From positions 1-64,000 of the forward strand of contig JAIXOL010000009.1 of assembly GCA_027486845.1 (NCBI GenBank): 64,000 bases of DNA, read 5' to 3'. The stretch comes from Cytophagaceae bacterium (GTDB taxonomy: Bacteria > Bacteroidota > Bacteroidia > Cytophagales > Spirosomataceae). A model generated the notes under the pieces. The model saw nothing but the letters and a program-made list of their open reading frames with translations. It was not told where the DNA came from and made no database searches. This document shows positions 52,482-62,444 of the stretch, one piece after another (positions within the stretch are counted from its first letter, which is position 1; every line of letters begins with the position of its first letter). Both the position numbers and the translations under genes were made by a program.

Positions 52482-55400
52482 ATGAAAAAATCAATCATTT
52501 TTTCAATCTTTTCGCTGCTTGTAGTTCTTGCCTGTAAGCAAACTCAGAAAACACTTTCTGACGAAAGTTATTCCAAGCTAACCGACGATGAAAAACGTAG
52601 AGTCGAACACGCTATTGATGGTATTCAGTTGGCCGACCCAGATTTGGAAATAACGCTTTTTGCGTCAGAACCAATGATGATGAACCCAACTAATATGGAT
52701 ATTGATGCCAAGGGAAGAGTTTGGATTTGTGAAGGCTATAATTATAGGAATAAGCTAAATCCGAAGAATCCTTATAATAAAAAGGGCGACAGAATCTTGA
52801 TTATGGAAGATACCAATCAAGATGGGAAAGCTGATAAAAGCACAGTTTTTTATCAAGGAGAAGACATCAATTCTGCCCTCGGAATTTCGGTTTTGGGTAA
52901 TAAAGTAATTGTTTCTTGCTCACCGAATGTGTTCTTATTTACTGATGAAAATAACGATGGTAAGGCAGATAAAAAAGAAATCATTTTCACTGGTTTGAAG
53001 GGCGTTCAGCATGACCATGCCATTCACGCATTTTCGTTTGGACCTGACGGGAAACTCTATTTCAATGGTGGAAACGAAGTACAAACCCTAAGTGATAAAA
53101 ACGGTAAAGAACTAGCTGATGATTTAGGCCGACCTTTCTCTACTTACAAACAGGGAAAAGTGTTCAGATGCGATATTGATGGCTCAAATGTTGAGATTTT
53201 AGGGCATAATTTCCGTAATAATTATGAAGTAGCTCTTGATTCGTATGGACGTATGTGGCAATCAGATAATGACGACGATGGAAACAAAGGCGTGCGTATT
53301 AACTATGTAATGGATTATGGGAATTATGGTTACAAAGATGAAATGACTGGTGCAAGCTGGCAAGAACGCCGCACTAATTGGGAGTCCGAAATTCCACAAC
53401 GTCATTGGCATTTAAATGACCCAGGAGTTGTACCAAATTTACTACAAACGGGTGCAGGCTCGCCAACGGGAATGATTGTTTATGAAGGAAAACTTTTACC
53501 CGAAAAATACCAAAACCAAGTCATTCACTGCGATGCAGGACCAAGCATTGTGCGTTCGTATCCTGTCGAGAAAGCTGGTGCTGGTTTTACGGCAACTATC
53601 AATAATATCTTAGATGGCTCGAAGCGAGACCAATGGTTTCGCCCTTCAGATATTACGACTGCTCCCGATGGCTCAATTTTCGTAGCCGATTGGTACGACC
53701 CAGGCGTGGGTGGACATGCAATGGGTGATTCAGTTCGTGGGCGTATTTACAGAATTGCTCCAAAAGGCGAAGCCTATTCTGTACCAAAATTCGATTTTGA
53801 AACTGCCGAAGGCTGTGTTGAGGCTTTGCAAAATGCAAATCTAGCCGTTCGTTACTTGGCTTGGACAAAGCTTAACTCGCTCCAAGAAAAAGCTGAAGAG
53901 GCTTTGACAAAACTTTGGGAATCTGATGATTCAAGAATGCGTGCCAGAGCCTTGTGGTTGTTGGGTAAAATTAAAGGCTCAGAGGCTAAATATATACAAA
54001 GAGCCGCAAATGATGCAGACGAAGACATTCGCATCACAGCTATTCGTTTGTCTCGTGAATTAAGCACCGATAACACAGCATTGCTTCAAAAACTCGCTAC
54101 CGACCCATCGGCACAAGTGCGTCGCGAAGTTGCTTTGGCAATTTATCACAAAACTTCGCCAGCCTCTGCTGCTGTTTGGACAACACTTGCCAATCAATAC
54201 GACGGCAAGGACAGATGGTATTTAGAAGCATTAGGTATATCAGCTGATAATCAATGGGATACGTTTTTTGCAAATTATTTAACAAAAGCTGGTGAAAAAT
54301 GGAAAACTGATGCGGCTGCCAAAGATTTAGTGTGGCGTAGTCGATCAACTGATAATGTTTTCCGATTGGCTGAATTAGCAAAGTCGAACAAAGATAATCT
54401 GCGTTATTTCCGTGCTATTGATTTTCAAAGTAATACTGAAAAAACAAAAATTTTACTCGGAATGCTTGATGGTGGAAATGCAACGGGTGATATTATGACG
54501 TTGGTTTTCAAGCATTTAGACATGAATACCGCTAAGCAAGACCCACTTTTCAAGAGCCTTCTACCAAAAGTTTTGGATAGCATAAAAAATCCAACGGATT
54601 ATCTTGATTTGGTAAAACGTTACGAATTAAAAGACCAAATTAATCGCTTAACCGAAATGGCAATGAAAGATTCGGTTTTGGGTGGAGAAGCGGCTAAGAT
54701 TCAAATAAAAATGAATGGTTTGGGTGAGTTTCAAAAGCTAACTCAAAACAAAGACGAAGATATCGTACGTAAAGCAATTGGCGTTTACGGTGGTGTTGAT
54801 GAAAAACCTATAATCGATTATCTGGTAAGTTTATTCAATAATAAAAACCTCAGCAAAGGTGTACGTAACCAAGCGATGTATGCCATGTACGGATGGAACA
54901 GTGAAGAAGTTTTGTGGAATTTAGTGAAAGCCAATAAGGTTTCGGAAGAAGTAATGCCAATTGCCAAAAAGATTTTGTTAGGAACATGGCACAGCGATAT
55001 TCGTACCGATGCTATGAAAATGTTTGGTGCTGAAATGGACAAAGAACTGGGCGATATTAACGAACTGACTAAAGGGGTGGGAAATGTTGCCGGTGGGCAA
55101 AAAGTGTTTAAAATGTATTGTACTGCTTGCCATCAAGTAAAAGGTGAGGGTGTAAACTTTGGACCAGCATTGACCGAAATTGGCAGTAAACTCTCTAAAA
55201 CTGCACTTTATTCGGCAATCATCAACCCAAGTCAAGGTATAAGTTTTGGTTATGAAGGCTACAAACTCAAACTCAAAGATGGTACAGAAGTAGAAGGAAT
55301 GATTTTGAGCAAAACCGAAAACGATATAAACGTCAAACAAATAGGTAGTACAAATCCAACTGCTTTCAAGCGTGCAGATATTGTTTCGATGGAAGAAAAT

Positions 55401-55487
55401 GAAGAATCATTAATGCCAAAATTTCCACTAAAAAAACAAGAAATCGTTGATTTAGTAGAGTATCTGCGTACTTTGAAGAAGCAGTGA
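52482..55487 (+). CDS. Propeller-HEAT-cytochrome c lipoprotein (PVC-type dehydrogenase-like)
   Basis: A 1001-residue protein. The lipoprotein signal ends SLLVVLACKQ. Residues about 55-440 form a beta-propeller like PQQ-type sugar dehydrogenases and the membrane-bound dehydrogenase domain of Planctomycetes-type cytochromes (DIDAKGRVWICEGYNYR, NNYEVALDSYGRMWQSDND). HEAT-like helical repeats follow (about 450-850). A C-terminal cytochrome c domain has the heme motif in YCTACHQVKGEG (about residue 880) and GPALTEIGSKLSKTALYSAI. It is probably a periplasmic or surface sugar oxidase passing electrons to its own heme; the substrate is unknown. Confidence 0.87.
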   Translation: MKKSIIFSIFSLLVVLACKQTQKTLSDESYSKLTDDEKRRVEHAIDGIQLADPDLEITLFASEPMMMNPTNMDIDAKGRVWICEGYNYRNKLNPKNPYNKKGDRILIMEDTNQDGKADKSTVFYQGEDINSALGISVLGNKVIVSCSPNVFLFTDENNDGKADKKEIIFTGLKGVQHDHAIHAFSFGPDGKLYFNGGNEVQTLSDKNGKELADDLGRPFSTYKQGKVFRCDIDGSNVEILGHNFRNNYEVALDSYGRMWQSDNDDDGNKGVRINYVMDYGNYGYKDEMTGASWQERRTNWESEIPQRHWHLNDPGVVPNLLQTGAGSPTGMIVYEGKLLPEKYQNQVIHCDAGPSIVRSYPVEKAGAGFTATINNILDGSKRDQWFRPSDITTAPDGSIFVADWYDPGVGGHAMGDSVRGRIYRIAPKGEAYSVPKFDFETAEGCVEALQNANLAVRYLAWTKLNSLQEKAEEALTKLWESDDSRMRARALWLLGKIKGSEAKYIQRAANDADEDIRITAIRLSRELSTDNTALLQKLATDPSAQVRREVALAIYHKTSPASAAVWTTLANQYDGKDRWYLEALGISADNQWDTFFANYLTKAGEKWKTDAAAKDLVWRSRSTDNVFRLAELAKSNKDNLRYFRAIDFQSNTEKTKILLGMLDGGNATGDIMTLVFKHLDMNTAKQDPLFKSLLPKVLDSIKNPTDYLDLVKRYELKDQINRLTEMAMKDSVLGGEAAKIQIKMNGLGEFQKLTQNKDEDIVRKAIGVYGGVDEKPIIDYLVSLFNNKNLSKGVRNQAMYAMYGWNSEEVLWNLVKANKVSEEVMPIAKKILLGTWHSDIRTDAMKMFGAEMDKELGDINELTKGVGNVAGGQKVFKMYCTACHQVKGEGVNFGPALTEIGSKLSKTALYSAIINPSQGISFGYEGYKLKLKDGTEVEGMILSKTENDINVKQIGSTNPTAFKRADIVSMEENEESLMPKFPLKKQEIVDLVEYLRTLKKQ

Positions 55488-55537
55488 GTAAAAATATGTC
55501 ATTGTATATTTTCAAAGACTGTTTTATAGCGATATGC

Positions 55538-55570
55538 AAACGAGGCACACCTCAAAAGTGTGCCTCGTTT
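55538..55570. terminator. Perfect hairpin terminator after the cytochrome gene
   Basis: AAACGAGGCACAC (55538-55550) pairs fully with GTGTGCCTCGTTT (55558-55570) around a 7-base loop. It lies 50 bases past the stop of the cytochrome gene and 23 bases before the next ATG. Confidence 0.85.
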
Positions 55571-55593
55571 GTAACCAATAGCTAAATGAAATT

Positions 55594-56106
55594 ATGAAAA
55601 AATACATTACTTTCCTCAGAGGAATAAACGTAGGGAACATACGAATAAAAATGCCCGATTTGAAAATAGCTTTTCTTGAAATGGGCTTTAAAAATGTCGC
55701 AACTTTTTTACAAACTGGAAACGTAGTTTTTGAATCGGATAAAAATATTTCAGAGATAAAGGTAATTTTGGAAAAAGGACTTTCAAAAACCTTTCATTAT
55801 CAGGCATTTGTGCTACTTTATGACTTTGATATTTTGGAAGGAATCATAGAAAAATATCCATTCCAGAAAAGCGAAGTTCATCACGCCTATATTGTTTTTG
55901 TGGAAAGCGTTGTCATTTTTGAAGAACTTCTATCTTTTTCGCAGGGTCTGGACGAAGAAATTGCCAAAGGAAATACGGTACTTTATTGGAAAGTACCGAA
56001 GGGTGAAAGTCTGACTACTCCTTTTTCTAAAATCACTTCCAAGGCAAAATACAAAAGCAGTTTAACTGTTCGTAATATCAATACGCTCGAAAAAATGCTT
56101 GATTAA
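55594..56106 (+). CDS. DUF1697 family protein
   Basis: A 170-residue protein. The start YITFLRGINVGNIRIKMPDL is the diagnostic beginning of DUF1697, followed by FLQTGNVVFES. The family is widespread, of unknown function, with a ferredoxin-like fold predicted. The C-terminus reads SLTVRNINTLEKMLD, the typical end of the family (TVRNWNT). Single gene. Confidence 0.85.
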   Translation: MKKYITFLRGINVGNIRIKMPDLKIAFLEMGFKNVATFLQTGNVVFESDKNISEIKVILEKGLSKTFHYQAFVLLYDFDILEGIIEKYPFQKSEVHHAYIVFVESVVIFEELLSFSQGLDEEIAKGNTVLYWKVPKGESLTTPFSKITSKAKYKSSLTVRNINTLEKMLD

Positions 56107-56116
56107 ACTATATTTT

Positions 56117-56174
56117 GTAGAACAATATTTCAAATTGTTCACTTTAAACCGAACAATTTAGGAAATTGTTCTAC
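56117..56174. terminator. Large inverted repeat before ffh
   Basis: GTAGAACAATATTTC (56117-56131) pairs with GAAATTGTTCTAC (56162-56174), and inside it AAATTGTTC pairs with GAACAATTT. The result is a long, bulged hairpin followed by ATTTTTGG. It ends the DUF1697 transcript or folds in the ffh leader. Confidence 0.6.
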
Positions 56175-56276
56175 ATTTTTGGCACTAAAAAAACTATCTT
56201 TGTAACTTGTTTTAACTCACCGATGTTGCAATTGTTATTTATGATAATTGCAAATTGTTAATTGTTAATTGAAAAA

Positions 56277-57593
56277 ATGTTTGAAAATTTAAGTGATAAG
56301 CTAAATAAAGCCATAAAAACCCTTAAAGGGCAAGGCAGAATTTCTGATATTAATGTGGCAGCCACCGTTAAAGAAGTAAGACGTGCTTTGATGGATGCCG
56401 ACGTAAACTATAAAGTTGCCAAAGATGTAACTGACCGTGTGCGTGAAAAAGCTATTGACCGTAAGGTAATGATTGCCGTTGAGCCTGGACAATTATTCGT
56501 AAAAATCGTACAAGAAGAGTTGATGGATTTGATGGGCGGCCAAGCTCAAAGTGTAAATTTAAAAGGCTCACCAGCAGTGGTTTTAATTGCAGGTTTGCAA
56601 GGTTCAGGTAAAACTACTTTTTCAGGGAAATTTGCTTCATACGTCAAAAAACAAGGTCGCCAAGTATTATTGGTTGCCTGCGATGTGTACCGTCCGGCGG
56701 CAATTACGCAATTGCAAGTATTGGGTGAGCAAATTGGCGTAGAGGTTTTTGCCGAGCCAGAAAATAAAGATGCAGTAAGTATTGCCAAAAATGCACTCGC
56801 TTACGCCAAAGCCAATGGTAAAAGCGTAGTAATTGTCGATACAGCTGGTCGTTTGGCTGTTGATGAGGTGATGATGAAAGAGGTGGAAGAAATCAAGAAA
56901 GCTATCACCCCAAGTGAAATCTTATTTGTGGTTGACTCAATGACGGGTCAAGATGCAGTAAATACTGCCAAGACCTTCAACGAAAGACTTGATTTTGATG
57001 GGGTAGTATTAACAAAACTCGACGGTGATTCACGTGGTGGTGCGGCCCTTTCAATCAAAGCCGTTGTAAATAAACCAATCAAGTTTGTTTCTACAGGTGA
57101 GAAGATGGATGCCCTTGATATTTTCTACCCTGACCGTATGGCGAGTAGAATCTTGGGTATGGGTGACGTGATTTCCTTGGTAGAAAGGGCTCAACTTGCT
57201 TTTGACGAAGACGAATCTCGACGCTTGAACAAAAAAATGCGTGAGAATAAGTTTGATTTAACCGACTTCTTGACGCAATTGGAACAAATCAAGAAAATGG
57301 GTAATATCAAAGATTTGATGGGAATGATTCCTGGTGTTAGTTCGCAAATCAAAGACATTGATATTAGCAATGATTCGTTTAAGCCAATCGAAGCTATTAT
57401 CAAGTCAATGACTCCGAAAGAGCGTGAAAAACCTGATATTATTGATGGTAGCCGTAAGAAAAGAATTGCCGCGGGTAGTGGAACCGATATTGTTCAAGTA
57501 AACAATCTTTTGAAGCAATTTGATCAAATGAGAAGCATGATGAAAAAAGTCAATCAGATGCAATCAACAGGTAAAATGAAGGCTTTTAAGTAA
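56277..57593 (+). CDS. ffh: Signal recognition particle protein Ffh
   Basis: A 438-residue SRP54 GTPase that binds signal peptides and the SRP RNA and docks with FtsY for membrane-protein targeting. The start at 56277 (MFENLSDKLNKAIKTLKGQG) is the standard family N-terminus; the in-frame TTG at 56262 is less likely. G motifs are GLQGSGKTTFSGK (about 103-115), VDTAGR and TKLDGDSRGGAALS. The methionine-rich M domain lies in about 305-438 (FDQMRSMMKKVNQMQSTGKM). Confidence 0.97.
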   Translation: MFENLSDKLNKAIKTLKGQGRISDINVAATVKEVRRALMDADVNYKVAKDVTDRVREKAIDRKVMIAVEPGQLFVKIVQEELMDLMGGQAQSVNLKGSPAVVLIAGLQGSGKTTFSGKFASYVKKQGRQVLLVACDVYRPAAITQLQVLGEQIGVEVFAEPENKDAVSIAKNALAYAKANGKSVVIVDTAGRLAVDEVMMKEVEEIKKAITPSEILFVVDSMTGQDAVNTAKTFNERLDFDGVVLTKLDGDSRGGAALSIKAVVNKPIKFVSTGEKMDALDIFYPDRMASRILGMGDVISLVERAQLAFDEDESRRLNKKMRENKFDLTDFLTQLEQIKKMGNIKDLMGMIPGVSSQIKDIDISNDSFKPIEAIIKSMTPKEREKPDIIDGSRKKRIAAGSGTDIVQVNNLLKQFDQMRSMMKKVNQMQSTGKMKAFK

Positions 57594-57610
57594 GAGAATG
57601 AATTTTAGTG

Positions 57611-57645
57611 AAGGGTCAATAAGTGAAAATTTATTGACCCTTTTG
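57611..57645 (+). terminator. Intrinsic terminator of ffh
   Basis: AAGGGTCAATAA (57611-57622) pairs perfectly with TTATTGACCCTT (57631-57642), followed by further T. It is 18 bases past the ffh stop. Confidence 0.85.
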
Positions 57646-57731
57646 TGTAAATCTTTGTTTCTCGCCACTTTTACTTTTAGTAAAATGTTACATTGATTAT
57701 TGATCCAAATTTTCATTTGAACCAACTTACT

Positions 57732-58925
57732 ATGAAAAATCTATTAGTCATTTTTATAAGTATTTTTACATTAAATGCCTTTTCTCAGCAAAAAATGACA
57801 ACTGCTACCGAATTTCGCAAACATATTCATGCTAATCCCGAACTCTCAACATTTGAGAAAAATACCAGCGATTTTGTAGTTTCAGAGCTAAAAAAACTTG
57901 GAATTACGAAAATCCATCAAGGTTTTTCGATGCACTCGGTTTTGGCTGAAATTGATGGAAACGAGGGGGGGCCAACCATTCTTTTTCGCTGCGAATTAGA
58001 TGCTTTGCCGATTCAAGAGGAAAATGATTTTGTTTATAATTCCACTAAAGCTGGTGTATCTCACAAATGTGGACATGATGGACACGCTGCGACAATGTTT
58101 CGTTTTGCTCAAAAACTGATGGAAAATCCTTTGAAAAAAGGGAAAGTACTGCTTTTTTTTCAATCGGCCGAAGAAATAGGTGCAGGTGCAAAAGATGCCA
58201 TTGAGTCAGGTATTTTTAAGCAATTTAAGATAGATTTTACTTTTGCATATCATAATTTTGCTGGCTTTCCGATGGGTACTATCATCGTTAAAAATGGTCT
58301 TTTCACACCTTGTGTAGAAAGTGGAGTTTTTGAATTATTCGGCAAAACAAGCCATGCCGCCGAGCCATCGAAAGGTCTGAATCCTGCATTGGCAATTGCC
58401 GAAATTCTACAGTATTTTGATTCTCTGAATAATCCTGACAAAGCCAGTAATGATTTTTTTGTGGCTACGCCAATACACCTTGAGATGGGCGAAAAAGCTT
58501 ATGGCACGTCGGCAGGAAAGGCTACGATAGGCTATACTTTTCGGACTTGGGAAAACGAAAAATTTGACTCAATGAAGGATAAAATTATTCAGAAAGTAGG
58601 TGAAGTATCAAAGAAATATAAGCTTGAGTTTTCATCGAAATGGTTTGAAACCTTTAATGCAAATAATAATAATGGAACAGCCTCTACTGTAATAAGAACT
58701 GCTGCAAAAAAACAAAAATTCGAAATTCTCGACCTTGAAAAACCTTTCGAGTTTGGAGAAGATTTCGGACTTTTTACCAAAAAGTACAAAGGAGCAATGT
58801 TTGGTATAGGTTCTGGAATCAACCAACCTCCATTACACAGTTCAACTTTCGATTTTCCAGATGAATTGCTCGAAATTGGTAGTACAATGTTTTATCAGAT
58901 AGCTGAACAGATTTCCAATAATTGA
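57732..58925 (+). CDS. M20 amidohydrolase (hippurate hydrolase/ArgE-like), exported
   Basis: A 397-residue protein; the ATG at 57732 gives the signal peptide MKNLLVIFISIFTLNAFSQ. It belongs to the M20D amidohydrolases: FRKHIHANPELSTFEKNT (start), CELDALPIQEEN (metal Asp region), HKCGHDGHAATM (Cys and His ligands of the M20D pattern), QSAEEIGAGAKDAIESG (Glu pair) and PPLHSSTFDFPDE (C-terminal His). Members remove acyl groups from N-acyl amino acids. Its stop abuts the stop of the convergent gene with no gap. Confidence 0.88.
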   Translation: MKNLLVIFISIFTLNAFSQQKMTTATEFRKHIHANPELSTFEKNTSDFVVSELKKLGITKIHQGFSMHSVLAEIDGNEGGPTILFRCELDALPIQEENDFVYNSTKAGVSHKCGHDGHAATMFRFAQKLMENPLKKGKVLLFFQSAEEIGAGAKDAIESGIFKQFKIDFTFAYHNFAGFPMGTIIVKNGLFTPCVESGVFELFGKTSHAAEPSKGLNPALAIAEILQYFDSLNNPDKASNDFFVATPIHLEMGEKAYGTSAGKATIGYTFRTWENEKFDSMKDKIIQKVGEVSKKYKLEFSSKWFETFNANNNNGTASTVIRTAAKKQKFEILDLEKPFEFGEDFGLFTKKYKGAMFGIGSGINQPPLHSSTFDFPDELLEIGSTMFYQIAEQISNN

Positions 58926-59807
58926 TTACTTCTTAGCAAAATAGTGTAAATAATTTGGCTCAAGTTCACTATTGGTAAAATATCCTTTATTGTTTTTATC
59001 GAAGCAAAAACCTTCTCCTTGTTGTTCTTTAGCATAAGGCAAAAGTTTATCACGATTGCGTGCAAGTGTAGTAGCTATGCTTTCGCCTTCTTTTCTGTAC
59101 CAATAATAAATTGCATCATAATTTCGTAGTACAATCTCTTTTCCATCGCTCGAAATTCCACCACTTGTAATGGCTAAGAGTGGAATTGACTGTATGAATT
59201 TAGCTGTCTGAATTTCATTAGTTGATTGCGGATAAGGCAATTGATAAATTCTGACATTAAATTCCCGCTTTGTAACGATATAAATATCTTTAGTGGCCGG
59301 GTCGAGCAAAATACATTCCGCATCACGGCTACCATCCGGGTACTGAAAAGAGATTCTATCAAAATTCGTAATTTTTTCAGAAAGTGTTCGCGGTTCTACG
59401 AAACGAAAAATGTAATATTGATTATTATAAACAGCGGAATTGTCGCCAATTTCGGCTAAATAAATGTAGTTTTTCCCACTTTCTGGGCCAATGCCTATAC
59501 TAATATCTTCCCAATCTCGGTTTGGAAATGGCATCTGAATGTTTCCTTTATATTCGCCCGAATGTGAAAACTGATGTAATAAATTCGGGTTATCGCCATC
59601 TTCTTGCACCCATACATTACCTTGCATACTTCTACTATCAGCCACACCCGATGCCTCGTTGACGAGATTGCTTGGTAATAACGAACTTTTGGGTATCATT
59701 TCAAAATCCGGAATTGTTTCAGTGGGTGTTGGGCTTGGCGTTTTTTTGAACCAATCGCATGAACTGAGCGTAAAAGTGATGATTGAATAGAGAATGAATA
59801 TCCGCAT
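58926..59807 (-). CDS. Propeller-like lipoprotein of unknown function
   Basis: A 293-residue protein with a lipobox (TFTLSSCDWF). The mature region has repeated beta segments such as NEASGVADSRSMQGNVWVQE, DWEDISIGIGPESGKNYIYL and DAECILLDPATKDIYIVTKR, which suggest a six-bladed propeller related to SdiA-regulated or phytase-like proteins. The family is uncertain. It faces the M20 gene tail to tail. Confidence 0.7.
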   Translation of the reverse strand: MRIFILYSIITFTLSSCDWFKKTPSPTPTETIPDFEMIPKSSLLPSNLVNEASGVADSRSMQGNVWVQEDGDNPNLLHQFSHSGEYKGNIQMPFPNRDWEDISIGIGPESGKNYIYLAEIGDNSAVYNNQYYIFRFVEPRTLSEKITNFDRISFQYPDGSRDAECILLDPATKDIYIVTKREFNVRIYQLPYPQSTNEIQTAKFIQSIPLLAITSGGISSDGKEIVLRNYDAIYYWYRKEGESIATTLARNRDKLLPYAKEQQGEGFCFDKNNKGYFTNSELEPNYLHYFAKK

Positions 59808-59886
59808 TATGTGTTTAGATTTGGGGTTAGGCTTTCGGGGTTATGTTCAAAAAGACCTTTTTTATTTTCAATTACTGTAATCAAAA

Positions 59887-60303
59887 TTAAAAATCTATTT
59901 TTTGACTACGAAGAGATTTCTTTTCACCATCAATTTTCTTGGTTTTTAAGCGTTTTTCTACAACTGCTTTTGGCGTTTTTGATGGAATTCGTTTCTTTTT
60001 TTCATGAAAAGCCTTTTCTAAAATCTTATAAAACTTTTTGATAGCCAACTCTTTATTCTGTAATTGACTACGTTTTTCTTGTGCAGTTATACTCAGAATG
60101 GTTTCCTGAATCAACGTGCTTTGTGGTTTTTCAAGAAGCTTTGTTTTTTGTACATCAGTCAGTAGGGTAGAGGTCGCAATGTTGAATCTCAACTCTACTT
60201 TTGTTTCTACTTTATTTACATTCTGCCCACCAGGCCCACCACTTCGGGAGGTCTGAAATTCAATTTCTGGCAGAAAATCTATGGTTTTTATGTCTATTTG
60301 CAT
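59887..60303 (-). CDS. arfB: Peptidyl-tRNA hydrolase ArfB (release factor-like)
   Basis: A 138-residue protein with the release-factor GGQ domain: FQTSRSGGPGGQNVNKVETK, GGQ at residues 25-27. The basic C-terminal tail (EKRLKTKKIDGEKKSLRSQK) enters the empty mRNA channel of stalled ribosomes. ArfB (YaeJ) frees ribosomes stuck without a stop codon. The lack of a codon-recognition domain and the size separate it from RF1/RF2. It lies downstream of dnaG on the same strand, about 95 bases away. Confidence 0.9.
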   Translation of the reverse strand: MQIDIKTIDFLPEIEFQTSRSGGPGGQNVNKVETKVELRFNIATSTLLTDVQKTKLLEKPQSTLIQETILSITAQEKRSQLQNKELAIKKFYKILEKAFHEKKKRIPSKTPKAVVEKRLKTKKIDGEKKSLRSQKIDF

Positions 60304-60398
60304 TGTTTTTACTTTTTATTTTACCGATTATCGGTCACCACTTAGACCATAGGGTTTCACTATGTGTATTTTAGTGAACTTATTGGCGAATAAATCTT

Positions 60399-62372
60399 TC
60401 ACCCCTGCACAACAGTTCCGAGCAAACTTGCAATTTTTTTAATAACCTCTTTCAATTGCATCATTTTTACCAAAATTTGGTCTTGTTCTTCGTAACTTTG
60501 GGCTTCTATCAGTTGGTTTGATAGCTTCTTCATGTCGGCTTCATAACGGGTCTTTTTTAGCCTAAGTACGTTCGTATAAGCCAAATCAGCCAATTTATCA
60601 GTTTCCAAAGGAATATAAATATCTTTTTTTACCCAATTTTCGCTTAATTGGTGCGGTGTTGAAAGCCAATTAATTACTTGTTGCTGAATCTCAATATCTT
60701 GATGGCTCGTAAAATGTGAAGTCTCTGGAACTTGATGCTTTTCATAAAAATCTCTGAAAACCATCAATATTTTTTGATACGTTGGCGTTTCAAAAACCAT
60801 ATCTCTGATTTCGTTGAAAACATAATCTGTCAATGTGAAATTTATATTATCAACCACATTTCGGTCTAAAACGTGTGTACCGTAGCAAACTAAAAGCCTG
60901 ATACATTCTTCTTCTTGATACGAAATTGCCGAACGTTGAGTTTCAGTTCTTTCGGTAGGAATTGAAGGAGAAGTTTTTGGACGCTCAACCAAAATTTCTA
61001 AATCACCAACTTGCTGAGGTTTTATTCGATTTTGGCGTTGACGGTCTTTTTCAGCATCATTTATTTTTTTGTACGAAATTTTATTTCCTTCCGTTATCAA
61101 AATCTGCTCTTCGATTCCCATCAAATTGGCAACTTCTTGATAAAAAACCGAGCGTTTGATTGAATCAGGAATTTTAGATATTGTCTCAACCAACTCTTTA
61201 ATTACTTCGGCTCTCTTTATTGGGTCGTGACCAACATCTTTGAGAGAAATTTCTGTTTTGAAACGAATAAAATCCTTCTGAGTTTGCTGTACGTATTCTT
61301 TAAATGCTTGACTACCAACTTTCTGTATGAAACTATCGGGGTCATCGCCATCGGGAAAAACTACTGCTTTTACGTTTAGCCCTTCTTCCAAAATAATATC
61401 AATTCCACGCAAAGATGCTTTTATTCCTGCGGCATCGCCATCGTACAGCACAGTAATATTATTCGTGAAACGTCTTATGAGCTGAATCTGCTCCTTGGTA
61501 AGCGAAGTTCCCGACGAAGCCACCACATTCTCTACGCCCGATTGGCTCAACGAAACCACATCGGTATAGCCTTCTACCAAATAACAATTATCTTCTACCC
61601 GAATCGGATTTTTGGCTTGCTGAATACCATAAACAATATAACTTTTATGGTAAACCGCCGTTTCGGGAGAATTTAAATATTTGGGTGCATTCGGGTCTTT
61701 TTTCAGAATCCTCGCTCCAAAAGCAATTGGTTTTCCGCCTACATTATGAATTGGAAAGATTACTCTTCCTCTGAATCTATCAATCGGGTCTTTGCCTTCT
61801 TTTACAATCGAAAGTCCTGCCTTTTCGAGAATATCGACTGAAAAGCCGTTTTTTATGGCGTGTTTCGTGAACGCATCCCATCCATCGGGGCTATAACCTA
61901 ATTCAAATCGCTGAATTGTGGTATGATTAAAGCCACGTTCTTTAAAATAGCTCTGCCCGATACTTTGTCCTTCGGGGCTTTTCCAGAGTTGGTCTTGGTA
62001 ATATTTATTGGCAAAGTCAAGTACTATATATAGACTTTCTTTCTCGTTTTGGGCTTGTTGTTCTTCGTTGGTTACTTCTTTTTCGGCTACTTCAATGCCA
62101 TATTTTTTTGCCAAATGTTTGAGGGCTTCGGGATAACCGATTCCTTCAATATCCATTACAAATCGGACTGAGTCGCCTGCTTTGCCACAACCAAAACATT
62201 TATAAATACCTTTGGCTGGTGAAACGTAAAACGAGGGAGTTTTTTCGTTATGAAAAGGGCAACAGGCTATCATGTTTGCTCCCCGTTTTTTGAGAGAAAC
62301 GTATTCGCCAACGATTTCGGTTACGTCGGCGGCTTGTAAAATCTGTTGAACTGTTTCTTGACTTATCCTCAT
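60399..62372 (-). CDS. dnaG: DNA primase
   Basis: A 657-residue primase making RNA primers at the replication fork. The zinc-binding domain is at residues 35-66 (CCPFHNEKTPSF, YKCFGCGKAGD; CHCC ligands). The RNA polymerase core has GRVIFPIHNVGGKPIAFGAR. TOPRIM is visible as CYLVEGYTDVVSL (acidic Glu), ASSGTSLTKEQ and LYDGDAAGIKAS (the DxD-type metal site). The C-terminal helicase-binding region is about 460-657 and divergent, as is usual. It is divergent from the TRIC gene. Confidence 0.96.
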   Translation of the reverse strand: MRISQETVQQILQAADVTEIVGEYVSLKKRGANMIACCPFHNEKTPSFYVSPAKGIYKCFGCGKAGDSVRFVMDIEGIGYPEALKHLAKKYGIEVAEKEVTNEEQQAQNEKESLYIVLDFANKYYQDQLWKSPEGQSIGQSYFKERGFNHTTIQRFELGYSPDGWDAFTKHAIKNGFSVDILEKAGLSIVKEGKDPIDRFRGRVIFPIHNVGGKPIAFGARILKKDPNAPKYLNSPETAVYHKSYIVYGIQQAKNPIRVEDNCYLVEGYTDVVSLSQSGVENVVASSGTSLTKEQIQLIRRFTNNITVLYDGDAAGIKASLRGIDIILEEGLNVKAVVFPDGDDPDSFIQKVGSQAFKEYVQQTQKDFIRFKTEISLKDVGHDPIKRAEVIKELVETISKIPDSIKRSVFYQEVANLMGIEEQILITEGNKISYKKINDAEKDRQRQNRIKPQQVGDLEILVERPKTSPSIPTERTETQRSAISYQEEECIRLLVCYGTHVLDRNVVDNINFTLTDYVFNEIRDMVFETPTYQKILMVFRDFYEKHQVPETSHFTSHQDIEIQQQVINWLSTPHQLSENWVKKDIYIPLETDKLADLAYTNVLRLKKTRYEADMKKLSNQLIEAQSYEEQDQILVKMMQLKEVIKKIASLLGTVVQG

Positions 62373-62416
62373 GTTGCAATTTACTCAGTACTTAATCAAA
62401 ATGACACATTTTGTGC

Positions 62417-62424
62417 TACTTTTG
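62417..62424 (+). promoter_or_regulatory. -7 element of the TRIC-type gene promoter
   Basis: TACTTTTG matches TAnnTTTG and lies 21 bases before the GTG start at 62445, in the divergent gap with dnaG. No good -33 element is visible. Confidence 0.4.
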
Positions 62425-62444
62425 TTCCCAAAAACAAAGGTACA